Below, piece after piece: positions 32,338-40,340 of a stretch of DNA of 42,157 nucleotides (position 1 is the first letter of the stretch; each line of letters opens with the position of its first letter). The stretch lies in the NCBI GenBank assembly GCA_035279385.1, contig DATEHZ010000069.1, positions 1 through 42,157 on the forward strand, in the 5' to 3' direction. The notes beneath the pieces were generated by a model. That model was not told where the DNA came from, made no database searches, and saw nothing but the letters and a program-made list of their open reading frames with translations. Source of the DNA: DATGJX01 sp035279385 (GTDB lineage Bacteria; Vulcanimicrobiota; Vulcanimicrobiia; Vulcanimicrobiales; Vulcanimicrobiaceae). The position numbers were made by a program, and so were the translations under genes.

Positions 32338-33269
32338 TGCGCGTCTTCGGTTGGCACGTGCACGGATCGTGGATGACCGCATTCGTGCAGGGCTCGCATG
32401 ACTACTTCGTTCCCGTGCTGCCTGATCGCGGACCCGACGGCCGCGGTCGCGCGCAAACGTGGGAATGGCCCGAACGCGTCGTGGAAATCGCGCCGGGCGA
32501 TCTCTCGGCCGTAAAACCGGACGTGATCATTCTTCAGCGCCCGCACGAATACGAACTCGCACGCGAGTGGCTGCGCCTGGTTCCGGGGGTCGACGTCCCC
32601 GCGATCTACCTCGAGCACAACGCGCCGCAAGGGCAAATCAACGCGATGCGGCACCCCAGCGCTGCGTGGCCCGGCGTGCACGTCGTTCACGTCACCCATT
32701 TCAACGATCTGTTCTGGGATTGCGGCGACCGCCGCACGCGGGTCATCGAGCACGGCGTCGTCGATCCCGGTTACCGCTACACGGGCGAGGTTGCCTCGTG
32801 CGCGGTCGTTATCAACGATCCCCAGCGGCGCGCGCGTGTCACCGGTACGGATCTGCTGGCCCGTTTTGAAAAGCGCGTTCCAATCGAACTTTTCGGCATG
32901 GGCGCCGGCGCGAGCGGAGGATTCGAGAACCTTCCGCAGCGGGAACTGCACGGCGAACTCGCACGGCGGCGCGTCTATCTGCATCCAATCCGCTGGACGT
33001 CGCTCGGACTCTCACTCATCGAGGCAATGCATTTGGGCATGCCTATCGTTGCTCTGGCCACGACCGAGGTTCCCGAAGCCGTACGCAGCGGCACGGGCAT
33101 CATCTCCACCAACGTGCGCGCGCTGATCGACTCGCTAGAACAGCTGCTCGCGAATCCCGATCGCTGCAAAGAGCTCGGCCGCAACGCTCGCGCCTACGCG
33201 CGCGAACGCTACGGTTTGGAACGATTTCTCGCAGATTGGGACGCTCTTCTCGAGGAAATCGTATGTTAA
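32337..33269 (+). CDS. Glycosyltransferase, GT4-like GT-B fold
   Basis: A 310-residue GT-B protein. The first half opens FGWHVHGSWMTAFVQGSHDYFVPVLPDRGPD in two strands, with IYLEHNAPQG in the acceptor domain. The second half has the GT4-type donor region RRRVYLHPIRWTSLGLSLIEAMHLGMPIVALATTEVPEAV, including the expected E of the EX7E motif (LIEAM). The N-terminal domain is short and divergent, so the precise family is uncertain. It overlaps the previous stop by one base (TGATG) and the next gene by 7 bases. Confidence 0.8.
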   Translation: MRVFGWHVHGSWMTAFVQGSHDYFVPVLPDRGPDGRGRAQTWEWPERVVEIAPGDLSAVKPDVIILQRPHEYELAREWLRLVPGVDVPAIYLEHNAPQGQINAMRHPSAAWPGVHVVHVTHFNDLFWDCGDRRTRVIEHGVVDPGYRYTGEVASCAVVINDPQRRARVTGTDLLARFEKRVPIELFGMGAGASGGFENLPQRELHGELARRRVYLHPIRWTSLGLSLIEAMHLGMPIVALATTEVPEAVRSGTGIISTNVRALIDSLEQLLANPDRCKELGRNARAYARERYGLERFLADWDALLEEIVC

Positions 33270-34477
33270 AAGTTGCGATGGTTTCCGAGCACGCAAGCCC
33301 GCTTGCGGTTCTCGGCGGCGTTGATGCCGGCGGACAAAACGTTCACGTCGCCGCGCTCGCGGAAGCGATGACGCATCAGGGTGCGGAAGTCACGGTGTAC
33401 ACCCGCCGCGACGATCCCTCGCTTCCGGAGCGCGTCCAGTTTGCTTCGGGTGTGACGGTAGAACACGTCGACGCGGGGCCGGCGCAGAGTATCGAAAAAG
33501 ATCATCTTCTGCCGCACATGGGCGCGTTCGCCGAGTATCTCTCGAAGCGCTGGAGCGACGATCGGCCGGACGTGGTGCACGCGCATTTTTGGATGTCGGG
33601 GAAAGCCGCGCTCGATGCGGGCTTGCCGCTCGGCATTCCGGTCGTGCAGACGTTTCACGCGCTCGGCATCGAGAAACGCCGCCATCAAGGCTCCAAAGAT
33701 ACGAGTCCGCGCTCGCGTCTGGACGAAGAATGCCGCATCGCGCGCGACTGCCAACGCATCGTGGCCACGGCGACGGCGGAAGCGTTCGAACTCGTGCGCA
33801 TGGGGGCGGACAAAGCGAAGATCGCCGTCGTTCCGTGCGGTGTGGATCTGCGAATGTTCCAACCGCTTGGAGCCGCCGAACCGCGCGAGCCGCAGCGTAA
33901 GCGCATCGTCTGTCTGAGCCGTCTGGTCGAGCGTAAAGGCACTGCCGACGTCATCAACGCGCTCACGGTACTGCCCGACGTCGAACTCGTTATCGCAGGC
34001 GGCCCCGAAGCTGCGGAACTTGCGAGCGATCCGGAAGCGCAGCGGCTGATGCAGATTGCAGCCGATCTGGGCGTTACGGACCGCGTCGCGTTCCGCGGAC
34101 GCGTCGAACGGGCGCAGGTGCCGTGTCTTCTGCGCTCGGCGGACGCGGTCGTCTGCTATCCGTGGTACGAGCCGTTCGGCATCGTTCCGCTCGAAGCGAT
34201 GGCGTGCGGCGTACCGGTCGTCGTCGCGCAGGTCGGCGGACTGGTCGACAGCGTCGTAGACGGCGTCACCGGCGTGCACGTCCCTCCGCGATCGCCCATC
34301 GCGCTTGCTCAGGCTATTCGCGAGCTGCTCGCAGACGAAAAGCGCTGCGTGCAGCTGGCGCTCAACGGAACGCGTCGCGCGAATCGCCGCTACGGCTGGG
34401 CGCGTATCGCGAGCGATACGCTCGCCGTGTACAACGACGTCATCATCGAACGGGTATTCGCACAGCGAGCATCATGA
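33263..34477 (+). CDS. Glycosyltransferase family 4
   Basis: A 404-residue retaining GT-B enzyme. The N-terminal signature SEHASPLAVLGGVDAGGQNVHVAALA is the acceptor-domain start of sucrose-phosphate-synthase- and MshA-like GT4 proteins, then VVHAHFWMSG. The donor side has VCLSRLVERKGTADVI and the EX7E stretch YEPFGIVPLEAMACGVPVV. The donor is probably a UDP- or GDP-sugar. ATG 33263 sits 7 bases inside the preceding gene. The next GT9 gene starts in its stop (ATGA). An upstream in-frame start at 33236 only reads the neighbouring gene. Confidence 0.9.
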   Translation: MLKVAMVSEHASPLAVLGGVDAGGQNVHVAALAEAMTHQGAEVTVYTRRDDPSLPERVQFASGVTVEHVDAGPAQSIEKDHLLPHMGAFAEYLSKRWSDDRPDVVHAHFWMSGKAALDAGLPLGIPVVQTFHALGIEKRRHQGSKDTSPRSRLDEECRIARDCQRIVATATAEAFELVRMGADKAKIAVVPCGVDLRMFQPLGAAEPREPQRKRIVCLSRLVERKGTADVINALTVLPDVELVIAGGPEAAELASDPEAQRLMQIAADLGVTDRVAFRGRVERAQVPCLLRSADAVVCYPWYEPFGIVPLEAMACGVPVVVAQVGGLVDSVVDGVTGVHVPPRSPIALAQAIRELLADEKRCVQLALNGTRRANRRYGWARIASDTLAVYNDVIIERVFAQRAS

Positions 34478-35430
34478 GAACGACGTCACGCCCCACGCTG
34501 CTGGTTCTGCGTGCGCTGGGCCTGGGCGACCTGCTCACCGGCGTGCCGGCGATTCGCGCGATCGCGCGCGCGTTTCCGGAGCACTATCGCGTGCTTGCAG
34601 CACCGCTGTATTTGGCACCGCTCGTGCGGCTGTGCGGCGGCATCGACGAAGTCGTCGAGGCCGAGCCGCTCGTGCCGCTGAGCGAAGATCTTGCAAACGT
34701 CGACGTCGCCGTCAATCTGCACGGGCGCGGTCCGCAAAGTCACGAGGTGCTGCTTCGTACGCGCCCGCGGCGCCTGGTTGCGTTCGAACACGCGGACATA
34801 TCGCAGACGCGCGGATTTCCGCAGTGGCGTCCCGACGAACACGAGATCGACCGCTGGTGCCGGCTGCTGCGCGAAAGCGGCATTCCGGCCGACGCGAACG
34901 ATCTCGAACTGACAGCACCGCGCGGCGACGCGCGCGCGCGTGGAGCGATCGCCGTACATCCGGGTGCCGCCAGCGAGTCCCGCCGCTGGCCGGCGGATCG
35001 TTGGGTCGACCTGTGTGCGCGCCTCGTGCGTAAAGGACATCGCGTCGTCATGACGGGATCGGCAGCGGAATTCCGGCGCTGCCGCTTCATCGCTAAAGCA
35101 GCCCATCTTCCGGTTTCATGCGTGCTCGCCGGGACGACGGATTTGGAAGATTTGGCGTGCATCGTCGCGTCGTCGCGAGCCATCGTCTGCGGCGACACCG
35201 GTATGGCGCATATTGCGACCGCACTGCGCACGCCGTCCGTCGTGCTGTTCGGTCCGACGTCGCCGCGCTATTGGGGACCACCGTCGGGCCGCCCGTACCA
35301 TCGCGTGATCTGGCGCGGAATTTTGGGCGATCCGCATGCGCCGTACGTCGATCCCGGACTCGCGTCGATCACGGTCGACGAAGTTCTCGGTGAGTTGAAC
35401 GATCTGTTGCACTTGGCGCGCGCCGGGTAA
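34474..35430 (+). CDS. Glycosyltransferase family 9 (heptosyltransferase-like), second copy
   Basis: A 318-residue GT9 enzyme, last of the glycan operon. It has LLVLRALGLGDLLTGVPAIRAI (family-defining glycine loop), AIAVHPGAASESRRWPADRW, and the ADP-heptose site VCGDTGMAHIATALRTPSVVLFGPTSPRYWGPP split over residues 235-270. It keeps the D of GDTG expected of active heptosyltransferases, whereas the first copy has SGNTAA at this place, so the two probably use different acceptors or donors. ATG 34474 overlaps the GT4 stop. The following small gene starts 10 bases after its own stop and may be co-transcribed. Confidence 0.9.
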   Translation: MRTTSRPTLLVLRALGLGDLLTGVPAIRAIARAFPEHYRVLAAPLYLAPLVRLCGGIDEVVEAEPLVPLSEDLANVDVAVNLHGRGPQSHEVLLRTRPRRLVAFEHADISQTRGFPQWRPDEHEIDRWCRLLRESGIPADANDLELTAPRGDARARGAIAVHPGAASESRRWPADRWVDLCARLVRKGHRVVMTGSAAEFRRCRFIAKAAHLPVSCVLAGTTDLEDLACIVASSRAIVCGDTGMAHIATALRTPSVVLFGPTSPRYWGPPSGRPYHRVIWRGILGDPHAPYVDPGLASITVDEVLGELNDLLHLARAG

Positions 35431-35439
35431 ACGGGGTGT

Positions 35440-35691
35440 ATGCCGACACCACGCAAAACCAAAACGAAGAAATCGTCGAGCCGGACGATGGCACAGCGCG
35501 CCGGTTCGGCCGACATGGTACTCCCGGGACGGCGCGGCAAAGCGCGAGGTTCCCGCACGATCGACGACACGAATGAGGAAGTATTCGGCGTCTTGCTTTC
35601 GGAGCGCCGCCGCTTAGGCGAAGCGATCCCGATCGTCCCCGAAGAGAAAACCAAAACTACGCAAAGCGTTGCGAAACGGCGCCGAACGTGA
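35440..35691 (+). CDS. Small basic protein of unknown function
   Basis: An 83-residue protein with Lys/Arg/Ser-rich ends (PTPRKTKTKKSSSR; VAKRRRT) around an acidic middle (TIDDTNEEVFGVLLSERRRL). No family recognised. The basic tails suggest nucleic-acid or cell-surface polyanion contact. It follows the GT9 gene by 9 bases and overlaps the next gene (GTGA). Confidence 0.55.
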   Translation: MPTPRKTKTKKSSSRTMAQRAGSADMVLPGRRGKARGSRTIDDTNEEVFGVLLSERRRLGEAIPIVPEEKTKTTQSVAKRRRT

Positions 35692-35903
35692 GTACGTACG
35701 GCGTCGACCGCTACGCGGGCGCTCGCGGCGAGATTGCGATCCGGCTCGATGCACCCCAGGCGAACCGCCTGCTGCTTGCGCTCGAGCGGCTCGATCAGGA
35801 AGGCGGATTGAATCCGTCGCTTGCGCAGTTGCGCGAAACGCTCAAAGAAGCATTGGTTGCTAAATCGTCCGGCGACACCGACAGCGCGCCGAGCACGGAA
35901 TAG
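35688..35903 (+). CDS. Small protein of unknown function
   Basis: A 71-residue protein: a short strand region (GEIAIRLDAPQANRLLLALERLD) and helix (PSLAQLRETLKEALVA), with a disordered acidic tail. GTG 35688 overlaps the stop of the basic protein. The spacing suggests a functional pair. No known domain seen. Confidence 0.5.
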   Translation: MSTYGVDRYAGARGEIAIRLDAPQANRLLLALERLDQEGGLNPSLAQLRETLKEALVAKSSGDTDSAPSTE

Positions 35904-35958
35904 CAGCGTTTTTCCTGCCCGGACTGCGGGTAACCGTCAGTAAGAAATGGAGGTTACA

Positions 35959-36654
35959 GTGGCAACAGCACAGCGCACCACCGATCACAACGAGATCCGG
36001 CGCTGGGTCGAGAGCCGCGGAGGTCATCCCGCGATTGCTCGGGGAACCGGCGGCGTATTACGCATCGACTTCGGCGAGCCGGAAGCAAGTTTGGAACAGG
36101 TCGACTGGGATCGCTTCTTTGAGATCTTCGACCGCAGCAACGTTGCGTTCTTGTACGATCCCAAAGGCTATATGGTCAAATTCGTCGAGGAATCCGGCGC
36201 ACAAGCCGCCCCGCGCAACGGCCGCCGTAAGAGCAGCTCGCGCAAAAAGAGCACGGGCGGACGCAAAAAGAGCTCGGCTTCGCGCAAGAAGAGCACGAGT
36301 TCGCGCAAGAAGAGCACCGGCGGGCGCAAGAAGAGCACAAGCTCACGCAAGAAGAGCACGACTTCACGCAAGAAGAGCACCGGTTCGCGTAAGAAGAGCA
36401 CCGGCGGACGCAAGAAAGCGACTCGCGGTCGCAAGAAGAGTTCCGGCCGCAAGTACGGCAAGAAAGCCGGTCGCAAAGTCGAGCGTGCGATGCACGAGAT
36501 GAAGCACGGCGAGCTCAAATCCGGACGCAGCGGCAAAAAGGTGAAGAGCCGCAAACAGGCGATCGCCATCGGGCTCTCCGAAGCGCGCCGCGGCGGCGCC
36601 AAAGTTCCGCCGAATCCCAACCGGCGCAAATCGTCCCGCCGCAAACGCGGATAG
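35959..36654 (+). CDS. Histone-H1-like protein with RKKSTGG heptad repeats and DUF6496-like end
   Basis: 231 residues in three parts. Residues 1 to about 85 are an acidic globular domain (DHNEIRRWVESRGGHPAIARGTG, then WDRFFEIFDRSNVAFLY). Ten tandem heptads of type RKKSTGG/RKKSTSS follow (DNA 36241-36450). The end is a basic domain, GRKVERAMHEMKHGELKSG to AIAIGLSEARRGGAKVP, the DUF6496 pattern. The repeat is Lys/Arg/Ser/Thr-rich like eukaryotic H1 tails and bacterial HctB, so DNA binding is inferred. GGAGG at 35949-35953 lies 5 bases before GTG 35959 and overlaps an in-frame ATG at 35947, so I choose the GTG. It stands alone with its own promoter region (35904-35946). Confidence 0.82.
   Translation: MATAQRTTDHNEIRRWVESRGGHPAIARGTGGVLRIDFGEPEASLEQVDWDRFFEIFDRSNVAFLYDPKGYMVKFVEESGAQAAPRNGRRKSSSRKKSTGGRKKSSASRKKSTSSRKKSTGGRKKSTSSRKKSTTSRKKSTGSRKKSTGGRKKATRGRKKSSGRKYGKKAGRKVERAMHEMKHGELKSGRSGKKVKSRKQAIAIGLSEARRGGAKVPPNPNRRKSSRRKRG
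36241..36450 (+). repeat. Ten 21-base tandem repeats inside the histone-like gene
   Basis: Units of the form CGCAAGAAGAGCACC plus two variable codons repeat in frame ten times, encoding RKKS(T/S)xx. Early units use AAAAAG and later units AAGAAG for the Lys pair, and the last two units drift (RKKATRG, RKKSSG). Such arrays can change copy number by slippage. Confidence 0.85.
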
Positions 36655-36663
36655 AGGTTACTC

Positions 36664-37035
36664 GTGAACGAATCAGGCGGCGCGCCGCGCGTACGCGCGA
36701 GCGATCTCGACAGTACCACGATGCCGATCCTCGATGCCCGCCGGCATCCGGGGAAAGAGCAGATTCGCGGCGCGCTGCGCTATGACGAGCGGGCGCTCCT
36801 CACGGAAGAGCGCCTGACCCTGCCGCTGCCGCACGAAGGCCGTATCGTCGTGTACGCGGATTCCGAAGAAGACGCCCAAGAAGTCGCGGCACGGCTGCGC
36901 GAGCAAGGGTATGCCGACGCGGCCGTTCTCGAGGGCGGTTTCGAAGCGTATCGTCAGGCGGGTTTGCCGACCGAAGAGATCACGCAAGAGCAGCCGATCC
37001 CCGGCCACGAAGGCACCGGCATCCCGCGCGGCTAG
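36664..37035 (+). CDS. Rhodanese-like domain protein lacking the catalytic cysteine
   Basis: 123 residues with rhodanese topology: MPILDARRHPGKEQIRGALRYDE (strand and CH2A-type segment), VVYADSEEDAQEVAARLREQGY and VLEGGFEAYRQAGLP (typical rhodanese end). The active-site position, normally VYCxxG, reads VYADSEED, so sulfur transfer is unlikely and a binding or regulatory role is inferred. GTG 36664 follows AGAGG. It is 9 bases after the histone-like gene and may share its transcript. The C-terminal tail (EQPIPGHEGTG) is disordered. Confidence 0.78.
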   Translation: MNESGGAPRVRASDLDSTTMPILDARRHPGKEQIRGALRYDERALLTEERLTLPLPHEGRIVVYADSEEDAQEVAARLREQGYADAAVLEGGFEAYRQAGLPTEEITQEQPIPGHEGTGIPRG

Positions 37036-37039
37036 AAGT

Positions 37040-37558
37040 TCAGTCGCTCAGTCGGGGCGGCGAGATCTGCAGGAGGTTCAGCACGTGCGAGAGGCGCGTG
37101 GCATAGCTCTCTTGCCCGCTGCGCAGCAGCTCGTCGCGCATCTGGCGTAATTCGTCCACGGCCCGGCTGACGTTGGGTTTGTTCATCTCGCGGAACATTT
37201 CGCGAGCGCGATTGAAGCGGGTTTCCTCGTCGTCCTGCGGCGCGCGGCGTTCGAAGGAAGGCAACTCGTCTGAATGGCCGAGCACGATGTCGCCGACGAT
37301 TTCGATGATTGCGTCGGCATGGACGCGCGCGTTCGTCGCGGCTAAATCGACGTACCGCTCTTCGCGATCGCGGGCCGAAATGGCGACCAAGTTTGCCTCG
37401 ACGCAGAGTTCGATGAGCCCGCCCACAAGCGGCACGGCTTCGGACGCGGCTTCCAAATATGCCTCGTAGACCTCGTCTTCGTCCTCGTCCGTGGCATCCA
37501 GGTAGTCGTTCCAGGCGCGGCGCGCGTCGAGAACCGCGCGGTAAACGTCTTCAGCCAT
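37040..37558 (-). CDS. Acidic helical protein of unknown function
   Basis: 172 residues from ATG 37558 (AGAAGGA just upstream); an in-frame frame to 37660 adds a low-quality segment. Mostly helical and acidic (YLDATDEDEDEVYEAYLEAASEAVPLVGG), with no signal peptide or domain recognised. It is convergent with the rhodanese gene with only four bases between. The upstream gap 37559-37790 carries no gene, only a small inverted repeat ATTGCA-A-TGCAAT near 37728 that might be an operator. Confidence 0.6.
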   Translation of the reverse strand: MAEDVYRAVLDARRAWNDYLDATDEDEDEVYEAYLEAASEAVPLVGGLIELCVEANLVAISARDREERYVDLAATNARVHADAIIEIVGDIVLGHSDELPSFERRAPQDDEETRFNRAREMFREMNKPNVSRAVDELRQMRDELLRSGQESYATRLSHVLNLLQISPPRLSD

Positions 37559-37790
37559 ACGCGGTCCTTCTTCTACGTGGGGGCGGCGCACTACTCGCGC
37601 CGGTTCGGGAACGACGCAAACGCGCGATGCCGCGCGCACAACGGGGAGGTTATTGGGCACGGCATCGAGCAGGGTTTGCGTTTCCTTGCAGCATCACGTT
37701 CGATGCTCGCCATTATCGAGTCGTGATATTGCAATGCAATCATACCCCGTGCGTGCCGGGACCAAGCACGAATGTCCGCAGGGAAACGAA

Positions 37791-38711
37791 TTACGAGCGT
37801 TCGGCGGGATGGCGTAAGAGATAGCCGAGCAGCACGTCGCTTGTGGAAACGAGCAGCATATCGCCGGCCGTATTGTGCCGCAGCACGGGATGAATGACCA
37901 GTAGGCCGCCGAGCAAAATGTCGGCACGCTGAGGGTTCATGCCGGGCAGACGCTTTCGTTCTTCCAGCGGCATTGCGGCTAGGCGGGTGATCCACGCCGC
38001 GACATCGTCGCGCTCGAGCGCGGCGTAGGAAAAGCGCTCGCGCGTTCCGCGTACGAGCGAGACCGTCGTCGTCGCGCTGCCTCCGACCAGAACCAGACGG
38101 TCCACGGGCCGCAACTCCAACGCAGGCTGCAGGGCACGCTCGGCGTACGCGGACGCGCGCTCGAGCTCGTCGCCGCTCACCGCGCCGCGCGTGCCGGCAA
38201 GCTCCGCAAACCTCTCCGTCAGGCGGACCGCTCCGATCTCGCATGAGACGACGTGCTCGCACGCACCCTTCGTGCCGACGGCATATTCGGAGCTGCCTCC
38301 GCCGACGTCCAGGACGCCGAAGCGCTCGTGCGGTGGCGCCTGTACGCCACTCAGTGCGCCGGCGAACGAAGACGCCGCCTCTTCTTCGCCCGAAATAATC
38401 TCCACGCCGCATCCGGTCAGCGCGCGCACGCGCCGATCAAATTCGTCTTCGTTGTCCGCCCGGCGCAAAGCGCTCGTGGCAATGATTCCAAACCGCGGCG
38501 TATGCTCGCGAATGGCTGCGGCATGTTCGGCAATCGCATCCAGTGTGCGCTGCATGGCGACTTCGTCCAAATGTCCGCGTTCGCGCAGACCCTCTCCTAT
38601 CCGCGTGCCGGTGGAACGATGCAGGAGCGTCACGGGGATTTCGGCGTCGAACTGCGCAACGATCGCACGCGTCGAGTTCGTGCCGATGGAAATCAGCGCG
38701 CGAAGGTTCAA
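37791..38711 (-). CDS. ppx: Ppx/GppA-family exopolyphosphatase/pppGpp phosphatase
   Basis: A 306-residue ASKHA-fold phosphatase that trims polyphosphate or converts pppGpp to ppGpp. P-loop 1 is SIGTNSTRAIVA (residues 8-19). The catalytic region is IIATSALRRADN and ISGEEEAASSF. The second phosphate loop is LDVGGGSSEYAVG, and the metal/adenosine-type end is LVLVGGSATTT. The C-terminal HD domain of longer GppA proteins is missing, so this is the short form. It overlaps the upstream S1-like gene by four bases (ATGA) and is last in the accD-accA-ftsB operon. Confidence 0.92.
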   Translation of the reverse strand: MNLRALISIGTNSTRAIVAQFDAEIPVTLLHRSTGTRIGEGLRERGHLDEVAMQRTLDAIAEHAAAIREHTPRFGIIATSALRRADNEDEFDRRVRALTGCGVEIISGEEEAASSFAGALSGVQAPPHERFGVLDVGGGSSEYAVGTKGACEHVVSCEIGAVRLTERFAELAGTRGAVSGDELERASAYAERALQPALELRPVDRLVLVGGSATTTVSLVRGTRERFSYAALERDDVAAWITRLAAMPLEERKRLPGMNPQRADILLGGLLVIHPVLRHNTAGDMLLVSTSDVLLGYLLRHPAERS

Positions 38712-39070
38712 CGGTCGGTGGCGTGCCGCGATTCAAAGAGCGCCGCGCGGCGCTTCTTACGCAGAAAATGCCGCTCGTGCGCGGGCGGCAGTTCGGGATT
38801 CTCCCACTCCTGCGTCGATTTCAAATAATTCGCGATCTGCGTTTCGAGCTGCTCGTCGCGCAGCTGCGGGGCGAGCAGCACCAGCGCGTGCCGTCCGGAA
38901 CCCTGCAGAACGAACTCCATCGGTTTGCGCGACAGCACCGCGCGATCGTAATACCCGCGATGCTTCTCGACGTCGGCCGCCGGGGCGCTCGCGAGCCGTC
39001 CGTCGTCCAGACGAACCGTTGCGCCGTACGCGTTGAGGTTGATGACGATGCCGCGCTCGAACTCGCTCAT
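38708..39070 (-). CDS. Small S1-like RNA-binding protein
   Basis: 120 residues. The first 50 read like an S1/OB strand set (GIVINLNAYGATVRLDDGRLASAPAADVEK), the classic GxVxxxxxYGAxVxL pattern of S1 domains. The remainder is a charged helical extension ending FLRKKRRAALFESR. RNA binding is inferred. It sits between ftsB/divIC and ppx with overlaps on both sides, a position where Gram-positives often carry an S1-domain protein next to divIC. That supports the call. Confidence 0.75.
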   Translation of the reverse strand: MSEFERGIVINLNAYGATVRLDDGRLASAPAADVEKHRGYYDRAVLSRKPMEFVLQGSGRHALVLLAPQLRDEQLETQIANYLKSTQEWENPELPPAHERHFLRKKRRAALFESRHATDR

Positions 39071-39390
39071 TGCGCCGGGTCGTGCGCGGTCTTCACGTAG
39101 ATGATCGCTTCGTTCGGGCGGACCATGTGCAGGCGATCGTGAATCTCGGGGACCGCACCTTCCGGATCGAGCAGTCTGCGCATCTCGTGCTCTTCCTCAC
39201 GCTTACGTTCCCGCAACGTCGCAACGTCTTGCTGCACCGACGAAAGCGAGTGGGCCATCGCGATGTTCTCGTTGACGATGCGTGCGAATTGAATGGAAAC
39301 GAGCGTGAAGACGACGACGGCGACTGCACCGAAAAGCAGGCGGCTGAAGAGACGGAGAACTCCGGCTGCTCCCCCGCGCCGTTGCTTCAT
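39067..39390 (-). CDS. Septum formation initiator protein, FtsB/DivIC family
   Basis: A 107-residue bitopic membrane protein: short basic N-terminus, a membrane segment at about residues 15-36, and a coiled coil (SLSSVQQDVATLRERKREEEHEMRRLL). The closing motif RLHMVRPNEAIIYV corresponds to the conserved end of FtsB/DivIC (ARxxLGYVxPGExxy type). It joins FtsL and FtsQ/DivIB in the divisome. Its neighbours S1-like and ppx match the divIC neighbourhood of many bacteria. ATG 39390 overlaps the accA stop. Confidence 0.88.
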   Translation of the reverse strand: MKQRRGGAAGVLRLFSRLLFGAVAVVVFTLVSIQFARIVNENIAMAHSLSSVQQDVATLRERKREEEHEMRRLLDPEGAVPEIHDRLHMVRPNEAIIYVKTAHDPAQ

Positions 39391-40340
39391 GACTGGTTAA
39401 GCGACCCCATACGCCGATACTTCAAATATCGAGCCTCACGCAGACGGTCGGCTGGCAGAGAACCAAGCTGGTCCAGCGCCGACTTAACAGCTTTCAGCAC
39501 GCGCGCGATGGTTCCCCCTGCGTCGCGGTGCGCGCCGCCGAGCGGCTCGGGCACGATCTCGTCGACGATCCCGAAGCCTTTGAGATCTTGCGCGGTCAAT
39601 TTGAGGTGCGCCGCCGCTTCGTCGGCTTTGCTCGCATCGCTCCACAAGATCGCCGCGCAGCCCTCGGGGCTCGCAACGGAATAATAACTGTGCTCGAGCA
39701 TGATGATGCGATCGGCGATCGAGAGCGCCAGCGCGCCGCCGCTGCCGCCTTCGCCGATAACGGTCGCGACGATCGGGACCGGTGCGAGGCTGAACTCGTA
39801 CAGGCACGCGGCAATCGCTTCGGATTGCGCGCGCTCCTCCGAACCAATGCCCGGATCGGCACCCTTCGTGTCGACGAAGGTGACGATCGGCAGACCCATG
39901 CGTCCGGCGAGTTTGGCCAAACGCTGCACCTTGCGATACCCCTCGGGCGCGGGCATACCGAAATTGCGCTTGAGATTTTCCTTCGTATCGCGTCCGCGCT
40001 GCTCGCCGATCACCATCACGGCGCTTCCGTCGAGCGTCGCCAGACCGCCGATGATCGCGTGGTCGTCGCGGAAGTGCCGATCGCCGTGCAGTTCGTCGAA
40101 TGTCGAAAACTGCGAGATGTAGTCCGCCGCGGTCGGACGATTCGGATGCCGCGCCATGTGGACTTTTTCCCACGGCGTCATCGACCCGAAGATCTCACGC
40201 TGAATCTGCGCGTACTTCTCTTCGAGCGCGCGGATTTCGGCCGACATGTCTACCGGCTGCTGCGCGTTTGCCTGTCGCAGTTCTTCGATGCGCTTCTCGA
40301 GTTCGAGCAGGCCCTTCTCACGCTCCACGATGACGTTCAC
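39387..40340 (-). CDS. accA: Acetyl-CoA carboxylase carboxyltransferase, alpha subunit
   Basis: A 317-residue AccA, which with AccD moves the carboxyl group from biotin-BCCP to acetyl-CoA, the first step of fatty acid synthesis. It opens with the coiled N-terminal LLELEKRIEELRQ. It has FDELHGDRHFRDDHAIIGG, GRMGLPIVTFVDTKGADPGIGSEERAQSEAIA split over about residues 140-175, and the oxyanion-hole stretch GEGGSGGALAL. GTG 40340 overlaps the accD stop (GTGA), which fixes the start despite a much longer open frame. Length is normal. Confidence 0.96.
   Translation of the reverse strand: MNVIVEREKGLLELEKRIEELRQANAQQPVDMSAEIRALEEKYAQIQREIFGSMTPWEKVHMARHPNRPTAADYISQFSTFDELHGDRHFRDDHAIIGGLATLDGSAVMVIGEQRGRDTKENLKRNFGMPAPEGYRKVQRLAKLAGRMGLPIVTFVDTKGADPGIGSEERAQSEAIAACLYEFSLAPVPIVATVIGEGGSGGALALSIADRIIMLEHSYYSVASPEGCAAILWSDASKADEAAAHLKLTAQDLKGFGIVDEIVPEPLGGAHRDAGGTIARVLKAVKSALDQLGSLPADRLREARYLKYRRMGSLNQS

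Noticed and set aside
36241..36450. Tandem repeat considered as a CRISPR array
   Set aside because: Units are contiguous 21-base in-frame codon repeats without spacers and lie inside a coding gene.
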